64,000 nt of DNA from Natronococcus amylolyticus DSM 10524 (GCF_000337675.1 NZ_AOIB01000028.1:24140-88139), one strand, 5' to 3'; shown: positions 36,271 to 46,264, numbered from the stretch's first letter. Numbers and translations are program-made. The notes: generated by a model from the letters alone, not told the origin.

Positions 36271-36772
36271 CTATAGTAGACGCTGGAAATAATTGCTCAC
36301 TTTAGGAATAGAGAGATGATCGAGAGCTGTATCAATCGCCGTTGTAAGATCGTTGAGTGACTCAAAGAAGCGGTTGCTGAGAGCGGCTTGAAATTGTCTC
36401 CAGCACTCCTCGACAGAATTTAGCTCTAGCGAGTGCTGGTAACGTAACGAAGGCGAGGTCGTCACGGGCCGCCAGGTCCGTGACGGCCGGCGCCTGAAAA
36501 TACGGCGCTCCATCCAGCACGATGAGCAGATCATCTTCAAACTCTTTGCATAATGCAAAAATGAAATGTCTCGCGTGCTCGGCAATGACGTACTCTTCGA
36601 ACTGAGCGAAAAAGCGATCACCGTCCTCGGTGATCGCGCCCAAGAGATACGTCCAGTCACATTGCCCAGACAATTCGACAAATGGCCGCGTGCCGCGCGG
36701 AAACCACGCGGCACGCGGCTCAACTTGCACGGATTTCTTGGTTTGATCGATACAGACTACTGTGGCGTCCAT
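36271..36772 (-). pseudogene. IS630 transposase, DDE part (orfB), frameshifted
   Basis: It begins MDATVVCIDQTKKSVQVEPR (first catalytic Asp) and continues RAAWFPRGTRP, LLIVLDGAPYFQA (second Asp). Near 36430 the frame breaks (PALARAKFC against the expected PAYSPELN). It resumes in the next frame with LELNSVEECWRQFQ (catalytic Glu; the family has ELNPVEE) and LDHLSIPKVSNYF. The second break is outside the slippery site, so this copy is probably inactive. Confidence 0.8.
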
Positions 36773-37296
36773 CTCCCGCCGCTTTTTTTGAATTCCTCGT
36801 AGAACGTTTCTTGTTCGTCACCATCGGACTCGGCGGCTGTGCGGCGTGGCTTTTGATAGCTCAATCCCGCTTCTTTGAGCAACCGCCGGCAGCTCGGGAT
36901 TGAGTACTTGACATTGTAGGTCTCGTCAAGATACTGCTGGACGAGCGCCGGCGTCCATGCCGGCGCGTCGACTCCAACTTCTTCCGGAGATTCGTGGACA
37001 GCCTCTTCGAACTCTTGCTGCTCTTTTTCTGAGAGCTTTCGTTTTCTCCCAGATCGATGAGCATCAGTAACGGCCTCCTCAAGCGGCTCGTCAGTATCAA
37101 GTCGCTTGAGCCAACTGTGGATTGTTCGCCGGCCAGTGTTGTGCCACTCGGCAAGTTCAGTCTGCGTGACGCCGTTTTTGTACGCAACTGCCGCTAATAG
37201 CCGTTGTGACGGCTTCTTTCCCTCGACGTTGTCGAGTGCATCGTGAAGGTCTTCGACGGCGATCTCGTCGAGGTGGTCCATTACAAGCAGTAACAA
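36757..37296 (-). CDS. IS630 transposase, HTH part (orfA)
   Basis: The likely start is ATG 37281 (MDHLDEIAVEDLHDALDNVE; ATG 37296 is farther upstream). HTH domains are at about 20-60 (TQTELAEWHNTGRRTIHSWL) and 100-150 (TPALVQQYLDETYNVKYSIP). The frame ends TAG after FYEEFKKSGGRWTPQ. Seven A residues in TTCAAAAAAAGC at this point would allow a -1 slip into the DDE frame, giving EFKKKRREMDATVVCIDQTK. The overlap thus resembles programmed frameshifting known for some IS630 relatives. Confidence 0.75.
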   Translation of the reverse strand: MLLLVMDHLDEIAVEDLHDALDNVEGKKPSQRLLAAVAYKNGVTQTELAEWHNTGRRTIHSWLKRLDTDEPLEEAVTDAHRSGRKRKLSEKEQQEFEEAVHESPEEVGVDAPAWTPALVQQYLDETYNVKYSIPSCRRLLKEAGLSYQKPRRTAAESDGDEQETFYEEFKKSGGRWTPQ

Positions 37297-37384
37297 ATCA
37301 TGGGTGGAAAATTCTAACGGTTACTATAGCACAAGTAACCGTGCTAAACCGCTGAAAGTCCTTTCGTGTTTTTGCTCTTAAGTG

Positions 37385-38695
37385 TCAGGGCTGTCGAGAA
37401 AGTGTATAGAAGCCGACGGCAATGACTCCTCCGACGACCGCAATAAGGGGGAACGCGACCGCGATACTGAACTCGGTTGCAATATAGCCAAAGATAGCAG
37501 GACCGGCCGCGCTGCCCGCTGACGATGCCGTCTGTGTGACGCCGAAAATACTGCCACTGGCCTCGGTCGTGGCGTACTCTGAGATGAGCGCGTTTTTGAT
37601 CGGCGTACAGCCGTAGACAGCTAAGCCGAGAAGCCCGAACATGGCAACGAGGAGTCCAGTCACCATCCAGTCGACCAAGGCAGCCTCAAGTGCGATAATT
37701 AGAATCGTCGATAGCAACAGCAATGACGTCAAAATTGCCGCAAGGACGCCCAGACGGCCCCGGTCGAATCGGTCAGCCAGGCTGCCGACCCAAATCGACG
37801 ACACTGCACTAGCGGCCAGCATCACGAAGAAAACACCGTTGGCTATTGAGGTCGTTTGGCCAATCCCATCAGCAACGAAACCAGTCGCGAACGTTTGGAT
37901 CGACCGAATCTGTAGCGAGACGAGCAACGTCACGAGAGAAATGAGCACGATCCCGACGGTGAGTTCAAATCGCAGCATCCTCTGGATCCGCGTTTGGACC
38001 CGCGACGCGACGCTTCCATCTCCGTTCGTTTGTATCGATTTATCATCCGGCTCTGCAGTGTCGGTTCCCCCGTCAGTCGCCTCATTAGCAGAGCAGCCAT
38101 TCGGTGTTGCCGACGGTGGGGTGCGGTACAGGAACTGGAACACGACGGTAAAGATGATTCCAACCGCGGCCGCGACCAGCAGTGCCGTTCGCCAGTCGAT
38201 GAGTGCCGCAATCCCACCGATGATTACCGGCGCGCTCGCAACACCGATTTGGCCGCCGAGTCCGAATACGCCCATTGCTTTCCCCTCAGTCTCTTCTGTC
38301 TCGCCGTCACTGACCATCGCCATTCCGGCCGGATGATACGTGCTGCCAGCAATTCCCATTAGTACCTTTGCCATCAGGAGGGTCTCGTAACTCTGGGCAG
38401 TACTGGCAACGAGCAGTCCGATCGCCATCCCAACAAGCCCCCATACGAGAAGGCGTTTCTTTCCGATCCGGTCCGCAATCATTCCCGCCGGTAGCTGAAA
38501 GATCGAGTACATCGCATAGAAGACCGTTAGCAACAATCCGGCCGCTGCGTACGTGATGTCGAGATCCGTTACCAGTAGTGGGATGATCGGCGGGATAACG
38601 AGCCCATAGAACTCGTTGATCCCGTGAGAGAAGCTGATGAGCCCTACGTTCCGGGGGCGTTCGATTTCGGAGTACTCCGTGAGTAACGCTTTCAT
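37385..38695 (-). CDS. MFS transporter
   Basis: 436 residues, 12 predicted helices with a long polar acidic loop between helices 6 and 7 (about 200-235). MFS loop motifs are present: GMIADRIGKKRLLVWG after helix 2 and GSLADRFDRGRLGVLA after helix 8. The overall pattern (SHGINEFYGLVIPPIIPLLV) resembles haloarchaeal fosmidomycin-resistance-like or sugar/drug efflux MFS proteins. The substrate is unknown. It lies alone between IS630 copies 2 and 3 and could have moved with them. Confidence 0.9.
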   Translation of the reverse strand: MKALLTEYSEIERPRNVGLISFSHGINEFYGLVIPPIIPLLVTDLDITYAAAGLLLTVFYAMYSIFQLPAGMIADRIGKKRLLVWGLVGMAIGLLVASTAQSYETLLMAKVLMGIAGSTYHPAGMAMVSDGETEETEGKAMGVFGLGGQIGVASAPVIIGGIAALIDWRTALLVAAAVGIIFTVVFQFLYRTPPSATPNGCSANEATDGGTDTAEPDDKSIQTNGDGSVASRVQTRIQRMLRFELTVGIVLISLVTLLVSLQIRSIQTFATGFVADGIGQTTSIANGVFFVMLAASAVSSIWVGSLADRFDRGRLGVLAAILTSLLLLSTILIIALEAALVDWMVTGLLVAMFGLLGLAVYGCTPIKNALISEYATTEASGSIFGVTQTASSAGSAAGPAIFGYIATEFSIAVAFPLIAVVGGVIAVGFYTLSRQP

Positions 38696-38930
38696 TTATC
38701 GTACTACGAGGGTTGGTAGTGAACTGTCTTGATAGCCCCGTTTGATGTAATTCGGACTGGTACGCTGAGCAAGAGTCTCTGATCTCGCCTCGTTATTTAA
38801 TGACGTCGAACCAGTTTTGTACCGAGTGCTCTACTATGACGACTCGGCTTAGAACTAGAACCTCTCTTTTGTCGCAGAGTTCGACGTCCTGAAATCCTAT
38901 CGTAGTCGTATAGACAGATGCGAATGGAAG

Positions 38931-39972
38931 CCATAGTAGCCCTTATAATTTTCCGCCCATAGGTTGTTGCTGTTTGTAATGGATCATCTCGACGAAATCT
39001 CCGTCAAAGGACTTCACGACGCACTCGATAACGTCGAGGGAAAGAAGTCGACACAACGGCTGTTGGCGGTGGTTGCGTACAAAATGGTGTCACGCAGACC
39101 GAACTTACCGAGTGGTATAACACTGACCGACGAACAATCTACAGTTGGCGAAATAACCTAATACAGATATCGCTCGAACAGGCAGTTGCTGATGCTCACC
39201 GGTCTGGGAGAAGGCGAAAGCTCGCAGAAAAAGCAACAAAAGTTCAAAAAGACTGTTCACGAATTTCCCAAAGAAGTGGGATTAGACTCGCCGGCGTAGA
39301 CGCCGACGCTCGTCCAGCAGTATCTCGACGAATCTACGGTGTCAAATACTCAATCTGAATTCTCGGCGACTGCCCAAAGACGCAGGATTGAGCTATCAAA
39401 GACTACATCATCAGCCGCTGTATCTGATGCTAAGGAGAAGAAACGTCCACGAGGAACTCAAAATGGCAGGAGATGGACGCCACAGTAGTCTGTATTGATT
39501 AAACCAAGTGGTCCATGCAAGTTAAGCCGCGTGCCGCGTGGTTTCCACACGGCGCGCGGCCGTCCGTCGAACTGTCTAGACAACGCGACTGGACGTGTTT
39601 GCTAGGCGCGATCACTGAGGTCGGTTATCACTTTTCTCTTGATTCAAAGGACGCATGACTACCAAATACGTAAATCATTCTATTATTGTATCATGGCAAG
39701 AACTTGAAAGGACCAGACTATCGTGTTAAATGAAGCTCCGTACTTTCAGGCGACAGCCATCACGGGCCGCTGGGTACGTGACAGCCTCACCTTTGCCACG
39801 TTATTGACGTACTCTCCCGAAGCAAATCCCGTTAGGTAATGCCGGAGCAACTACAAACGGCTCTTAGCCACCGGTTTTTAAGTAATTTGCTGAACTTACA
39901 ACAGCGATCGGTACCGCTTTTGGTCGATTTTCTGTCCCAAGTGTGGGTAGCTATTTTTAACGTCTACTGTAG
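38931..39972 (+). mobile_element. IS630-family insertion sequence (copy 3, heavily decayed)
   Basis: Ends CCATAGTAGC (38931) and TCTACTGTAG (39963-39972) are degraded versions of the copy-2 ends. The frame starts MDHLDEISVKGLHDALDNVE at 38979, breaks by 39090, and later pieces (VVCID, AAWFPHGARPSVELS-like, NEAPYFQATAI, TYSPEANP) are spread over three frames with stops. The A-run at the orfA/orfB junction is also lost. It is older than copy 2. Immediately right of it begins an lrp fragment. Confidence 0.8.
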
Positions 39973-40130
39973 TCTTCGCAGTCTTGCTGAAGACATTGTT
40001 GTCTCCGTCGTGATTGTTTCAAATCACCTCTCTGATCACAAGGGAATACGGAGTGATTGCAGAATACACGCCAAGAATCAACTATGACGCTACTGAATAC
40101 AATATTACTGTAATTATACTATCCGAAATT
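39971..40130 (+). pseudogene. Lrp/AsnC regulator fragment next to IS630
   Basis: The sequence starts at the IS boundary with [20 protein letters not shown] (HTH), shifts frame near 40050 and continues GVIAEYTPRINYDATEYNIT before fading near 40130. It aligns with residues about 21-75 of the intact Lrp at 35149. The effector domain is unrecognisable. IS630 copy 3 probably inserted inside this gene; only a few bases left of the IS might belong to the 5' part. Confidence 0.7.
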
Positions 40131-40787
40131 AAATATACTCTGCTTTTCGAATCTCTTCTAGAACCCCGACTTAGTATTTGCAAGTTATTAAATTGTGGTA
40201 GTGTAGTTGTAATTGTTTTGATTCTCGATGGTACTGATTCCGCATCGCGGGACAGAGTCACAGTTACTAGTATCAATGATCGGTTTTTACTATGATTTAA
40301 TTTGTTGGGGTTTGGAATTATAGGTTTATTACAGTAGTACTATTGTATAGGTAGGTGCTGGCATCGGAATTGCTACAACAAAATCATTCCAGAGTACAGA
40401 AAGGAGGGTTCCTTACTAATATTAGAAGGAAATATCGAGTACCCGTTGTGGGAAGGCAAGCACGCTATACACCTCCAAGCCAGACAGGGTACATAAAGTT
40501 CCACATAGCGGAATAAGTCACTTAGTACCCCGTATAAATACGAACTGGGCAGGAACCGTTAACAGGGACGCACCAGTCAATGGTTCACAAAACGCGATTG
40601 GAAAAAGTACGGTTGATATATGCTTCTAGACCGTTCTGCACAACTCATTCTACTGAGTGATTGCGAGGGTAGTGTTATTCTCCAGACATGGTGCACAGAT
40701 ACTTGGAGCGAAATCGGACACGAAGACAGAAGTCGTGATATAGCCGTCAGCGCTGATAAGATCACCAACAAAGGAGAAGGTACGGAA
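40131..40787. other. AT-rich gene-free region
   Basis: About 650 bases without a credible gene. Short open frames lack haloarchaeal composition. The sequence is AT-rich, consistent with decayed insertion-sequence debris. Confidence 0.45.
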
Positions 40788-42173
40788 TCAACTTACAACA
40801 GATCCGACCTCACCATCACTGGTAAATTCGATATCATGTGATTTAGAGAGTTTCTCAAAGTGATCAAGAATTGCTGTAGCTGTTTCACCAGTGGCAACCC
40901 TCGGAGTCCCTCGCTGGGGCAGTTCGCGATTCTGTCCAAGCACGCAAGGATAGAGTTGAATCGAGTGGAGACCACCATTTTCGAACCTGCAGACGGGAAC
41001 GATAGTCTCCCAGTACTCGTCACGAGCGAGGCTTCCAGCTGGGGAGCCGCTGCTGTCGAAATACCGCGATCGAAATAGTTCAGTGGTGTCGGTCGGATCG
41101 TCGATCCCGTAGTAATCGAAGCTTTCCTTCGGTAGCTGGTCGATCGTTTCTGTCTGATAGAAGAGGTTTCCGAGCGAGTAAAATATCGGTCGATCTTTGT
41201 AAATCTCCATTCCGCGGAGCACGTGTGGTCCCGTCACGACGAAGACGTCCGCTCCGGCATCAATACAATCGTAGGCAAGTGCTTGCAAAAAGGTGGGCGT
41301 TTTCGCCGTGTTCCGGTCCCCATCTGGTGCTTGGTGGGCATGAAGGCTCGCGATAGTCCGATTTGCGTTGGCTGCGGACTCTGCAACCGATTCGAGGTAC
41401 GCACGGCGGTCGTTCTCGAGCGGTTCAAACCGGACCCCGATTTTAGATTCATCTTCGACCGTTTCGAACGCCATATGCATAAACCGATAATATGACTGTG
41501 TTTCCCAACCTGGATCCGATCGATCCAGCCATGTCGATTTCATCTCATCAATACCCAGTTCGTCGCTCAGTTTGCGTAACCGATCGACTTGCTCTTCGGT
41601 AGCTCCGTAAACCCACCGCAGATGTAGCGGGTTGATTCCCGGGCGACCGGGGTGGATTGGCGAGGCGGAACCCGCTTCGCTTCCCGGTGCAATACTTGCG
41701 TTCGCCGCCACAAGACCGACGCGGCCACCCGTCGTTTCGACATACACTGGGTGCCGCGCTTCTGCGAGTGTTCGTCCCATTCCCGCGAACGGCAACCCCC
41801 GATCACCAAGGGCACTGGCAGTCGACAGCATCCCGGAACGTCCATAATCAAACGAGTGGTTCGAAGCGGTTGCGAAAAGATCAATCCCGAAGTCGTCGAG
41901 TTCATCGAGTACGAACGGGCGCGCCCGCATGAGAATCCCGGCTAATGGGCTGAGATATTGATACTGACTGGGAACAGGCGGCAGTGGCGTCGCAGCGTCG
42001 TCATCATTGGGAGTTACGACCTCGAGGTTTGTCATCGTTGCGTCAGCATCACTGAGTACCGATCGAAGTTTGGCGAACTGGTCGTCGCATTCGTTCAGAT
42101 GACCGATACGCCGAGTGATAATCGAATCACCCGTCAGTGCGATCGTACAGTTGGTAGCGTTTAATCCAGCCAT
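40788..42173 (-). CDS. CapA-family metallophosphatase-like protein
   Basis: 461 residues from ATG 42173. The CapA/PgsA fold (calcineurin-like) is seen in IALTGDSIITRRIG, ADATMTNLEVV, FATASNHSFDYGRSGMLSTA (metal-binding Asn-His), IASLHAHQAPDGD, ADVFVVTGPHVLRGMEIYKD and IFYSLGNLFY. In CapA the HW.E..Y box is typical, here HAHQ, so metal ligands are partly altered. There is no signal peptide, unlike capsule-associated PgsA, so a cytoplasmic hydrolase role in the adjoining catabolic cluster is possible. It is divergent from prpF at 42317; upstream ATGs to 42263 are less likely starts. Confidence 0.85.
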   Translation of the reverse strand: MAGLNATNCTIALTGDSIITRRIGHLNECDDQFAKLRSVLSDADATMTNLEVVTPNDDDAATPLPPVPSQYQYLSPLAGILMRARPFVLDELDDFGIDLFATASNHSFDYGRSGMLSTASALGDRGLPFAGMGRTLAEARHPVYVETTGGRVGLVAANASIAPGSEAGSASPIHPGRPGINPLHLRWVYGATEEQVDRLRKLSDELGIDEMKSTWLDRSDPGWETQSYYRFMHMAFETVEDESKIGVRFEPLENDRRAYLESVAESAANANRTIASLHAHQAPDGDRNTAKTPTFLQALAYDCIDAGADVFVVTGPHVLRGMEIYKDRPIFYSLGNLFYQTETIDQLPKESFDYYGIDDPTDTTELFRSRYFDSSGSPAGSLARDEYWETIVPVCRFENGGLHSIQLYPCVLGQNRELPQRGTPRVATGETATAILDHFEKLSKSHDIEFTSDGEVGSVVS

Positions 42174-42316
42174 ACAGTTTTGGTTACCCTCCAATCTCAA
42201 ATAAACCTGGTTCCGCAACCACTCCGATTCAATGTTGAAAATAATATTCCAGTCTGACAGCAATAGTGGTTCCGGAATCCTCTGTGTTTTTTAACGAGGT
42301 GATCTATACACAGATT

Positions 42317-43474
42317 ATGGTATTCGACACGGCGACGCTACAGCATGGAGTCGAAGGATATCTTATCCGAGGGGGGACGAGCAAGGGATTTTTTACTAGT
42401 CCCGATACGCTACCGAGCGACCCGGACGAGCGCGACGAAGTGATCCTCGAATTGTTCGGTTCGCCCGACCCGTTGCAGGCGGACGGACTCGGTGGCACTC
42501 ATACGCACACAAGCAAATTGATGCTCATTGATGAGGCCGACCGGTCTAATATTGATGTGGCTTATGAGTACGCGCAAGTTGGCATTTCCAATCCGACAGT
42601 CGACTGGACTGGTAACTGTGGGAACCTGGTGAGTGCTGTCGGGCTTTATGCCATCCTTGAAGGATACGTAACGCCAGTCGAACCAATGACGACCGTTAGA
42701 ATCTACAGTGAAAACACTGACTCGATTATTGAGCAGGAAGTTCCTGTAGCGGAAGGCGAGCCGAACCCGTACGGTTCGTACCGTATTGATGGCGTTCCAG
42801 GAACCGGAGCGCGGATCCAATCGCGATATCTCGAACCCGGTGGTGGAATACTTGGAGCAACGTTACCGACGGGAAGTCCAGTTGATGAACTCGTCGTTGA
42901 CGGGGAGTCCTACGACGTTTCTATCGTTGACGCGACGAACGTCACCGTCTTTCTTCGAGCGGCAGATCTCGGTCTTACGGGAACAGAATCACCCGCCGAA
43001 CTCGAAGCTGTGGACGGACTCCTCGAGCAACTCGAACACATCCGCGGGCAGGCCTGTATGGAACTCGGACTCATCGACGACCCTGCGAACGCTGTGGACC
43101 ATCGGCCAACAATGCCGTTTATTGCAGTCGTTTCTGCTCCACAGAGCTACGAGACGACTACTGAAACGACTGTTACCGCTTCGGATCTCGACGTTACCGC
43201 TCGGATGATCTCGACCCAACGTCCCCATCACGCATATGCTACGACGGGAGCGATGTGTCTGGCGGCTGCGACTCGGATACCTAGGACTGTTCCGCACGAA
43301 GTTATAAGCGAATTCAACGACAAAGTGCGAATCGGACATCCGAAAGGAGCGATCACGATCGGTGTCGATACGGCCCAAAACGCGGATTCGATACGGTATG
43401 TCTCGATCGGACGAACAGCCAGACTTCTTATGAGCGGAACTGCATTCTACCGTGATCTTGAGCGAGTTAATTGA
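42317..43474 (+). CDS. prpF: PrpF-family double-bond isomerase (first copy)
   Basis: 385 residues from ATG 42317 in the diaminopimelate-epimerase fold. EGYLIRGGTSKGFF is the PrpF opening. The proposed catalytic pair is conserved: Lys in GTHTHTSKLMLID and Cys in [22 protein letters not shown] and VGHPKG-like IGHPKGAITI follow. PrpF isomerises 2-methylaconitate or trans/cis-aconitate; relatives act on 4-oxalomesaconate. It is about 35-40% similar by eye to the copy at 49189. It is followed after 127 bases by an MFS carrier on the same strand. Confidence 0.9.
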   Translation: MVFDTATLQHGVEGYLIRGGTSKGFFTSPDTLPSDPDERDEVILELFGSPDPLQADGLGGTHTHTSKLMLIDEADRSNIDVAYEYAQVGISNPTVDWTGNCGNLVSAVGLYAILEGYVTPVEPMTTVRIYSENTDSIIEQEVPVAEGEPNPYGSYRIDGVPGTGARIQSRYLEPGGGILGATLPTGSPVDELVVDGESYDVSIVDATNVTVFLRAADLGLTGTESPAELEAVDGLLEQLEHIRGQACMELGLIDDPANAVDHRPTMPFIAVVSAPQSYETTTETTVTASDLDVTARMISTQRPHHAYATTGAMCLAAATRIPRTVPHEVISEFNDKVRIGHPKGAITIGVDTAQNADSIRYVSIGRTARLLMSGTAFYRDLERVN

Positions 43475-43601
43475 GTGATGACCATGGAGAGTTCGAAACT
43501 ACGGAGGTGCAGACAAACCGAGTCGCATGCCGGCAATAGCTGCCGGTCGGTCTTGCCGGAGGTGGTATCTTTTCTATGACGGCGATCAGTGGACGAAACT
43601 G

Positions 43602-44867
43602 ATGCATTGGTTTGCCGACCGATATTTTGAGGAACTCCATGAAACCGTCAGCTATCTTCGTGGCAACGGCCGCGGTTGGATTCTCGGGGCTATCGCATTC
43701 GGTTGGTTCCTCTCTATGGGTGTTCGACTTACCTATCCAGTAGTACTTCCCCACATCCGGACAAGTCTTGAGCTAGGTCTTTCGACAGCTGGACTGCTAC
43801 TCACCGTCCTGTGGACTGCATACGCGCTGGGACAGTTTCCCGGCGGGTTCCTCGCCGACCGCTGGGGTCCCGGTACTATTCTTTTCGCCAGTACGAGCCT
43901 CTCGGCGGTCACGGTTCTGCTGGTATCGTTGTCACCGACCGCTGGATTATTGTTCGCGACGACTGCTCTGCTCGGATTGAGTACCGCGCTGTACGGTCCC
44001 GCACGGTTCCCGTTGCTGTCGGGCGTGTTTCCGGAGCGGTCTGGCACCGCGATCGGCGTGACGCAGGCAACAGGTAATCTCGGCAATACCCTGCTTCCAT
44101 TCATCGTCGGTGTCGTTGCCGGGACGGTTGCGTGGCAGTTCGGAGTCTTACTCTTCGTCCCGTTGTTCGTCATCATTGCAACGGCGATCTGGTGGTCTGT
44201 ACCGCGGCGTGTTGGGAGCGACGGTGGGGGTGGACAGAACAAGACCGACTCCCCGGCACAATCGCTCTCGCTTGATTCGATCCGATACGTCATTTCGGGG
44301 TTGACCGTTCGGTCGGTACTCACTATCGCGCTGATTCAGATGCTCGGTTCGTTCACATACCAGGGCTTCACTGGCTTCTTCCCGACCTATCTGATCGAGA
44401 TAAAGAGTTTGTCAACTGGAAGCGCCTCGCTTCTGTTCGGGGTGTTTTTTGCGGGAGGAATTGTCATCCAGCCGATAACTGGCATGGCTGGTGACAAGTT
44501 CGGCGAACGGTACACGCTACTAGGTGTGCTCGTGTTCATTACTGCTTCCCTCGCGGCGCTTCCAGTTATAGAAGGATTTTGGCCACTGCTCGCGATGACG
44601 ATCGCATTGAGTAGCTTGCTCGGACGGGCGGTACTCGCTCTGACGTATCTTACCGAGTCGCTTCCCGCAGACATTAGAGGGACAGGTCTGGGAATTCTCC
44701 GAACCGGTTACATCCTGCTCGGTTCAACAAGTCCCCTTGTTATTGGAGTACTCGGCGATGCAGGATATTTCGACCACGCCTTCTGGATGCTGGCTGGTGC
44801 CAGCTTCCTCATGATGCTCCTCTGTATCATCTTACCACCGCTATCAGAGGTTGATCCATCGATGTAA
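43602..44867 (+). CDS. MFS transporter, probable organic-acid carrier
   Basis: 421 residues from ATG 43602 with 12 helices. Signatures are GQFPGGFLADRWGPGTILFA between helices 2 and 3 and GMAGDKFGERYTLLGVLVF between 8 and 9. The arrangement RLTYPVVLPHIRTSLELGLS resembles haloarchaeal carboxylate MFS carriers. Being downstream of prpF on the same strand, it may import the unsaturated acid that PrpF isomerises. The longer reading from 43527 has a poor N-terminus. It converges on the dehydrogenase gene with a 34-base gap. Confidence 0.88.
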   Translation: MHWFADRYFEELHETVSYLRGNGRGWILGAIAFGWFLSMGVRLTYPVVLPHIRTSLELGLSTAGLLLTVLWTAYALGQFPGGFLADRWGPGTILFASTSLSAVTVLLVSLSPTAGLLFATTALLGLSTALYGPARFPLLSGVFPERSGTAIGVTQATGNLGNTLLPFIVGVVAGTVAWQFGVLLFVPLFVIIATAIWWSVPRRVGSDGGGGQNKTDSPAQSLSLDSIRYVISGLTVRSVLTIALIQMLGSFTYQGFTGFFPTYLIEIKSLSTGSASLLFGVFFAGGIVIQPITGMAGDKFGERYTLLGVLVFITASLAALPVIEGFWPLLAMTIALSSLLGRAVLALTYLTESLPADIRGTGLGILRTGYILLGSTSPLVIGVLGDAGYFDHAFWMLAGASFLMMLLCIILPPLSEVDPSM

Positions 44868-44901
44868 TCGAGTTCGTACCTGATATACGTAACACGCCGT
44901 C

Positions 44902-46002
44902 TCAGTTGAGGACGATCTGTGCCGGACCGAGTGCTCCATGTGTCTCTTTGTTGAGCGTGATATCGACGGCCGCTTCGAACGATTCGAGTCCGCTCAGTTC
45001 GTGCGTAACAAACTCTGCAATCGGGACGTCGCCATCAGCGACCAGCTCTGCTGCAAGTTCACCAGTATCCGTTCCAGGCGCTACCGACGTGTAACCCTTC
45101 TGTGGATTCACCCACCGAACGGCCTTCGAGCGAGCAACGCTCGGGGTGAGTTCGATTTCGTCGACGATATGACCGACCTGAAGGATCGTCCCGCCGCGTC
45201 TGACCGCTTCGAACGCCTGGGAAAGCGGATCGTCTCCTTTCGTCGCATGGTTCTGTTCTCCGCCGACGGCTTCGAAAACGACGTCGGCACCAAGATTGTC
45301 CGTCATCTCGAGGATGACTTCGACCGGATTCTCTTTCGTGGCATCGATTGGGTTCAACCCGTAGTCAGCGGCAATCTCGAGCGGTTGAGTTCGAACATCA
45401 GCGACGAACACGGTACCGGCCCCGAATCGCTTTGCGGACATCGCGCACTGAAAACCCATCACACCGGCCCCTAGCACAACGACGGTGTCACCGGGACTAA
45501 TATCCGCGTCGAGCGTGCAGAGAAGCGAACTGGCCATCGGTTGAAGAGCCGCACCTTCTGCATCGGAAACGGCATCTGGAAAAGCACATAGTGGGTCGGT
45601 CGGTAAGCTAACGTACTCGGCTAGCGCACCGGGACGGTCGTAGCCGATACCGACCGTATCGGGACACAGATTTTCATACCCCGAACAGCAGTACGAACAT
45701 GTCCCACAGTGTATTTTCCCGGGTGCGTACACTCGTTCTCCCGTTTTGAACTCTGTCACTTCGTCACCAGTTTCGATGATTCGACCGCAGAACTCGTGTC
45801 CGAATAGCTGTGTGTCCTGGTTTTGGAGCCGACATGCGACTGAGTCGTAATGGATGATCTCGGCTCCTTGGTAGAGGAAACACTCCGTGACGCTGAGCTG
45901 TACACGAGCGACCTCGACGAGCACCTCGTCTGAGGCCGGCGACGGCGTTTGAACGTCGGCTACGCGTGACGAACCGAAGTCGTCGAACACTACTGCGTCC
46001 AT
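44902..46002 (-). CDS. zinc-dependent alcohol/polyol dehydrogenase
   Basis: 366 residues from ATG 46002. Catalytic zinc site: GHEFCGRIIETGDEV. The structural-zinc lobe CGTCSYCCSGYENLC gives Cys ligands in the usual CxxCxxC(x7)C pattern. The Rossmann domain is VVVLGAGVMGFQCAMSAKRF. An Arg/Thr after the second strand (VADVRTQ) leaves NAD versus NADP open. Where most family members have a catalytic Cys near the start (CHSD), this has LSVTECFLYQGA. It probably oxidises a secondary alcohol or hydroxyacid in the surrounding pathway. Confidence 0.9.
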   Translation of the reverse strand: MDAVVFDDFGSSRVADVQTPSPASDEVLVEVARVQLSVTECFLYQGAEIIHYDSVACRLQNQDTQLFGHEFCGRIIETGDEVTEFKTGERVYAPGKIHCGTCSYCCSGYENLCPDTVGIGYDRPGALAEYVSLPTDPLCAFPDAVSDAEGAALQPMASSLLCTLDADISPGDTVVVLGAGVMGFQCAMSAKRFGAGTVFVADVRTQPLEIAADYGLNPIDATKENPVEVILEMTDNLGADVVFEAVGGEQNHATKGDDPLSQAFEAVRRGGTILQVGHIVDEIELTPSVARSKAVRWVNPQKGYTSVAPGTDTGELAAELVADGDVPIAEFVTHELSGLESFEAAVDITLNKETHGALGPAQIVLN

Positions 46003-46026
46003 GCTGTATATGAATTCCAATTATGG

Positions 46027-46033
46027 TATATAT
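46027..46033 (-). promoter_or_regulatory. TATA box for the zinc dehydrogenase
   Basis: ATATATA on the minus strand is centred 28 bases ahead of ATG 46002 and supports that start. Confidence 0.45.
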
Positions 46034-46264
46034 CCTATGGTGTCACCCGCTCCGGAACGATCTAGACGCCGGCTGGAGACACGTAGTTGGAGCGTGAATA
46101 CGGATCGAAACGATTTCGTATTCCGCTGTGGACCTGACCAGCCATGCAGACTACTGTGTCTGAATATGACTCTCATGGCTCGGTCGCTGTACGGAAGGCT
46201 CGTTGCTACTCGCGTCGGCTACTATCGTACGACGAGAGTTACCGACAGAACCGTCTCGAACGCA

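Larger units (their letters stand above)
36271..37329 (-). mobile_element. IS630-family insertion sequence (copy 2, fullest)
   Basis: The element is bounded by CTATAGTAG (36271-36279) and TTACTATAG (37321-37329), near-perfect inverted ends sharing CTATAGTA. It encodes an HTH reading frame (36757-37296) and a DDE reading frame (36271-36772), read right to left. The right end lies 55 bases from the MFS gene. Relatives are at 18366-18829 and 38931-39972. Confidence 0.8.

Noticed and set aside
36271-37329. Two separate host genes (an HTH regulator and a hypothetical protein)
   Set aside because: Both parts belong to one IS630 transposase, have matching terminal repeats and have decayed relatives at 18366 and 38931.
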